A DNA stretch of 64,000 bases from Haladaptatus halobius. GTDB lineage: Archaea; Halobacteriota; Halobacteria; Halobacteriales; Haladaptataceae. The position numbers and the translations under genes are program-made. This document shows, piece after piece, positions 61,272 through 64,000 of this stretch. Positions within the stretch are counted from its first letter, which is position 1; every line of letters begins with the position of its first letter. The DNA lies in the NCBI RefSeq assembly GCF_020618475.1, contig NZ_CP085338.1, positions 1 through 64,000 on the forward strand, read 5' to 3'. A model generated the notes under the pieces. The model saw only the letters and a list, made by a program, of their open reading frames with translations, was not told where the DNA came from and made no database searches.

Positions 61272-62072
61272 CTACAGGTTGGATGCACCTTGTCCTCCGT
61301 CAATCGGGATGGCAACCCCGTTGATGAAGCTCGACCGCTCCGAGGAGAGGTAGGCAACGGCGTCGCCGAGTTCCATCGGGTCGCCGATCCGACCAAGTGG
61401 ATTAATGTCGCCCTTTGCGTCGAGGCCATCCTCGTAACTGTCGTACTCTCCTCGATCGACGGCGGCCTGGATGAGTTCCCGCTGGCGGGCCGTCTCGTGC
61501 GGCGCTGGGAGAACCGCGTTTGCTCGCACGTCCGGTGCTAGCTCCTTCGAAAGCGTTTTTTCGAGACCGATAACGCTCATACGAACGGCGTTCGAAAGGA
61601 CGAGCGACGGAATTGCCTCCTTGACGCTTCGAGACGTGATCGTGACGATGGTTCCGCCGCCGTCTTCGCGGAGGTATGGGGCTGCGTTGCGGACGAGGCG
61701 GACGACGCTCATCACGAGGAGGTCGAACGCACTGTACCAGTCCTCGTCGTCCATCTCCATGAATGAACCGCTTGGTGGGCCGCCTGCGTTGGTCACGAGG
61801 TGGTCGATTCCGCCGAACTCCTCGACTGTCCGGTCAACGAGTCGCTCAATATCGTCAGAGGTCGTCAAGTCGCCACGCACGGCGAGAACGTCACCCTCGG
61901 CGACCGCCAGGATATCGTCTTTAGCCTCCGCGAGGTTCTCCTCGCTTCGACCGTTGATGACGACATTTGCACCCTCACTCGCGAGTGCTTTTGCCGACGC
62001 CTTTCCGAGACCACTGCTCGATGCTGTGACAAGAGCTACATTTCCATCTAGTTCATAGTCCATATTCGACAA
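61272..62072 (-). CDS. SDR-family oxidoreductase without the usual Tyr-Lys motif
   Basis: 266 residues. NAD(P) binding is clear (ALVTASSSGLGKASAKALAS, VVINGRSEENL, LVTNAGGPP). Where classical SDRs have Ser...YxxxK, this has TITSRSVKEAIPSLVLSNAV then RMSVIGLEK, so the Tyr is Ser and the Lys is Arg. This is seen in a recognised atypical SDR group, so it can still be an enzyme. With FAH and dehydratase genes it probably oxidises a 2-keto-3-deoxy acid. Start of the SDR-FAH operon. Confidence 0.87.
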   Translation of the reverse strand: MSNMDYELDGNVALVTASSSGLGKASAKALASEGANVVINGRSEENLAEAKDDILAVAEGDVLAVRGDLTTSDDIERLVDRTVEEFGGIDHLVTNAGGPPSGSFMEMDDEDWYSAFDLLVMSVVRLVRNAAPYLREDGGGTIVTITSRSVKEAIPSLVLSNAVRMSVIGLEKTLSKELAPDVRANAVLPAPHETARQRELIQAAVDRGEYDSYEDGLDAKGDINPLGRIGDPMELGDAVAYLSSERSSFINGVAIPIDGGQGASNL

Positions 62073-62224
62073 GAGAGTATCTGAGGCACCGCATGTAAAA
62101 GCTTTCGCCGAACTACATTCAAAATCCCGTTTAGTATTGCTAAACAGATTTTAGGAGGTGGGCTTACGGTGTTTCGACCCGTTCAAAAAGAGATTCCGCC
62201 AACAACACGCGGATGAGACGCACG

Positions 62225-62275
62225 AGCGTTTATATACTATTATATAGACAGAAATAAAATACTATATGTGTATTT
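62225..62275 (+). promoter_or_regulatory. AT-rich promoter region of iclR
   Basis: TTTATATACTATTATATAG and ATAAAATACTATATG provide several TATA-like boxes 55-105 nt before the IclR start and on the far side of the SDR gene. Divergent control of the catabolic genes by the regulator is plausible. Confidence 0.4.
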
Positions 62276-62329
62276 ACATTTTTAGAGCAGCTAAACAACT
62301 TTTTTGTAGTTGGATACCCCTCAAGGGAT

Positions 62330-63091
62330 ATGGGACGCGCAAAAAACCCGGTACAGGCCGTGGGAACCACCGCCACCATCATCAAAAAGTTAGCGGAACT
62401 CAATGGAGCGGGGGTGACCGAACTCTCGAACCACCTCAACGTCACGAAGGGAACTGTTCATAACCATCTCACGACGCTGGAAGAGAACGAATTGGTCGTG
62501 AAAGACGGAGACAAATTTCATTTAGGACTCCGATTTTTCGAGTTCGGTGAACAAATAAAAAACAAGCACAAAATTTGCGAAGTGGGAACGCCAGAAGTAG
62601 AGAAACTCGCCGAGAAAACGGGTGAACTCGGCAACATCCTTGTCGAAGAGCACGGACGAGGCATCTACCTCTATCGCGCCAAGGGAGAAAACGCCCTCTC
62701 GCTCGATACGGGCATCGGTTCCCGGGTCTACCTCCACCAGACAGGGCTTGGAAAGGCTATCCTCGCACACACTCCGGAAAAACGCGTTGATGAAATCATC
62801 GACGAACACAGTCTCAAACCAAGCACCAAACACACCCATTCGACTCGCGAGTCCCTCTTCGAAGATTTGGAACAAATTCGTGAGCGTGGGTACGCACTTG
62901 ATATGGAAGAACGGGCCGAAGGAATCCAATGTGTCGCAGCACCAGTGATCACGAACGACGGTACTGTTCGCGGTGCGGTTAGTGTTGCGGGGCCTGCGAG
63001 CAGGATGCGTGGTGATTACTTGGAATCGAAGGTTTCTGACATGGTGATGCGTGCCGCGGATGTCATCGGTATCAACCTCTCTTATAGCTGA
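62330..63091 (+). CDS. IclR-family transcriptional regulator
   Basis: 253 residues from MGRAKNPVQAVGTTATIIKK. The winged helix (about 15-75: AELNGAGVTELSNHLNVTKG, TVHNHLTTLEENELVVKDG) is followed by the effector-binding domain (about 85-250) with LHQTGLGKAILAHTPEKRVD, LEQIRERGYALDMEERAEGI and CVAAPVITNDGTVRGAVSVA. It likely controls the divergent SDR-FAH-dehydratase genes in response to a sugar acid. A paralogue is at 63462. Confidence 0.93.
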   Translation: MGRAKNPVQAVGTTATIIKKLAELNGAGVTELSNHLNVTKGTVHNHLTTLEENELVVKDGDKFHLGLRFFEFGEQIKNKHKICEVGTPEVEKLAEKTGELGNILVEEHGRGIYLYRAKGENALSLDTGIGSRVYLHQTGLGKAILAHTPEKRVDEIIDEHSLKPSTKHTHSTRESLFEDLEQIRERGYALDMEERAEGIQCVAAPVITNDGTVRGAVSVAGPASRMRGDYLESKVSDMVMRAADVIGINLSYS

Positions 63092-63461
63092 GCTCCTCGT
63101 GTTTTACTCTGCTAAACGCCACGTTATTTCTGCACTCATATCTCCTCTCGCTTTCTATTACAATACTATATTTGTAATGGATGTGCGCCGATTTCAGATT
63201 TACTGTATTAATTTAAAATAACGCATCTATTGTATTGATATATAATGCCATAAAAACAGAACCGCATATGTTCCATACTGTAATAGTAGGTGAATCCGAT
63301 TCCTGTAGTCCACTTTTGCGTTAGACAGCACTTTCCCTATCTATTCGTAAATTTTCCACATATTAGAACTCCCAACCCAGAAATAGCTACCTAATTGCCT
63401 GAAAATAGCAGGTTAAGGCGGTGATTGATCCGATAGTGAGGGATTCAATCATGGGGAACAG
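63092..63461. other. Intergenic region between two iclR genes
   Basis: About 370 AT-rich bases between convergent regulators. No gene is evident. Short A/T runs near 63200-63250 have no obvious repeat. Confidence 0.45.
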
Positions 63462-64000
63462 CTACGAGTACTTGAGGTTGAGTTCGATAACGTTTGCTGC
63501 GCTGCGAACCTTTTCGGGAATCTCTCGGTTGTAGCGGTCAGATTTCATTCTGCTTGAGGGTGCAGAAACGCTTATAGCACCCTTAACTGTCTCCTCAGAG
63601 GATTTGATGGGAGCTGCAACACAGCGTAGTCCTTCGAGGCGCTCCCCCTGATCTTGGGCAAATCCATCCTCTCGAATCTGTTCCAATTCTTGATAAAGAT
63701 TCTGACGGTTAGAGATTGTATTCGAAGTGAGCTTCGGCATCCCATGTCTGTCGAGCACCGACTCGACTTGTTCCTGTGGCAAGTACGCTAGAATGGCCTT
63801 ACCGAGTGCAGTGCAGTGAAGGGGTGCTTGGAGGCCGGTGTAAGTATCTAGATCGACTGCTTGGTCACCTTTTGAGCGATCAATATAGATTAGCACCCCT
63901 TGTTCGCTGACCGCAAGATTAGCCAACTCGCTGGTCTCTTCCGCCAATCGTTTAATTTCCGGTTTAGCAATCTTGTAAAGATCTAGTTGATTACGGACGT
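63462..64000 (-). CDS. IclR-family regulator (partial, N-terminus off the window)
   Basis: The frame is open to the right edge (RNQLDLYKIAKPEIKRLAEE) and ends at 63462. It covers the effector domain only: LHCTALGKAILAYLPQEQVE, LEQIREDGFAQDQGERLEGL, RCVAAPIKSSEETVKGAISV. It is about 45% identical by eye to the full protein at 62330. A DNA-binding head should lie beyond 64000. Convergent with the first iclR gene. Confidence 0.9.
   Translation of the reverse strand, partial: VRNQLDLYKIAKPEIKRLAEETSELANLAVSEQGVLIYIDRSKGDQAVDLDTYTGLQAPLHCTALGKAILAYLPQEQVESVLDRHGMPKLTSNTISNRQNLYQELEQIREDGFAQDQGERLEGLRCVAAPIKSSEETVKGAISVSAPSSRMKSDRYNREIPEKVRSAANVIELNLKYS

Overview
The window is haloarchaeal (class Halobacteria). 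The proteins are rich in Asp and Glu. Archaeal markers are present: a TFB transcription factor, archaeal-type HisRS, a HalX response regulator, UPF0058, DUF7344/DUF7504/DUF7563 proteins and Tat/lipobox signals. Many genes are leaderless with a TATA box about 27-35 nt before the start. I cannot fix the genus. Base composition alternates between GC-rich housekeeping blocks and AT-rich accessory blocks, so this looks like a replicon invaded repeatedly by mobile DNA.

Layout. 1-2.2 kb: end of a polysaccharide/glycosylation locus with a partial GT4 gene and a GT2 gene. 2.3-18.2 kb: chromosomal genes (sugar-1-phosphate nucleotidylyltransferase, PH-domain protein, secreted metallopeptidase, HisS) separated by IS200/IS605-type (IS1341-like) elements. 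18.3-23 kb: zinc ribbons, a HalX regulator with its histidine kinase, and a DUF7504 regulator. 23.6-29.9 kb: a plasmid-like block with two PadR/UPF0058 modules around a TFB gene, followed by ParA and a small partner. 29.9-51.8 kb: a graveyard of integrated elements. It holds tnpB elements and short non-autonomous derivatives, three complete VapBC-type toxin-antitoxin pairs, a mobilisation-gene remnant, viral-like beta-helix and Tat-exported lectin-like proteins, many decayed small genes, and several repeated structured sequences. 51.8-64 kb: an ordered catabolic locus. It has a nucleoside hydrolase next to an ECF transporter (fused EcfA, EcfT, S component), then UspA, a second nucleoside hydrolase, a uronate-dehydrogenase-like SDR, an MBL hydrolase, an enolase-superfamily dehydratase, an FAH-family enzyme, a second SDR and two IclR regulators. 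Together they suggest uptake and cleavage of a nucleoside and oxidative breakdown of the sugar or a related acid sugar.

The unifying theme is TnpB and its RNA. I count about fifteen IS200/IS605-type elements, remnants or derivatives, and no TnpA transposase. Two short derivatives sit exactly inside genes 3' to TTAC. One (377 bp) splits a tnpB gene and one (457 bp) splits a vapC gene, and removing each restores the reading frame. Several derivatives keep the conserved 3' RNA hairpin region (GATAGGAG box plus a covarying stem plus a terminal hairpin) shared with full-length tnpB elements, so they look like mobile omega-RNA genes without a nuclease. The three uninterrupted TnpB proteins lack the usual RuvC-II glutamate, while the frames that keep it are broken.

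Other observations: a four-copy family of structured repeats with compensatory changes, a two-copy tRNA-like repeat, two single-gene cassettes bounded by related direct repeats, and an EcfA whose two halves carry complementary degenerate ATPase motifs.
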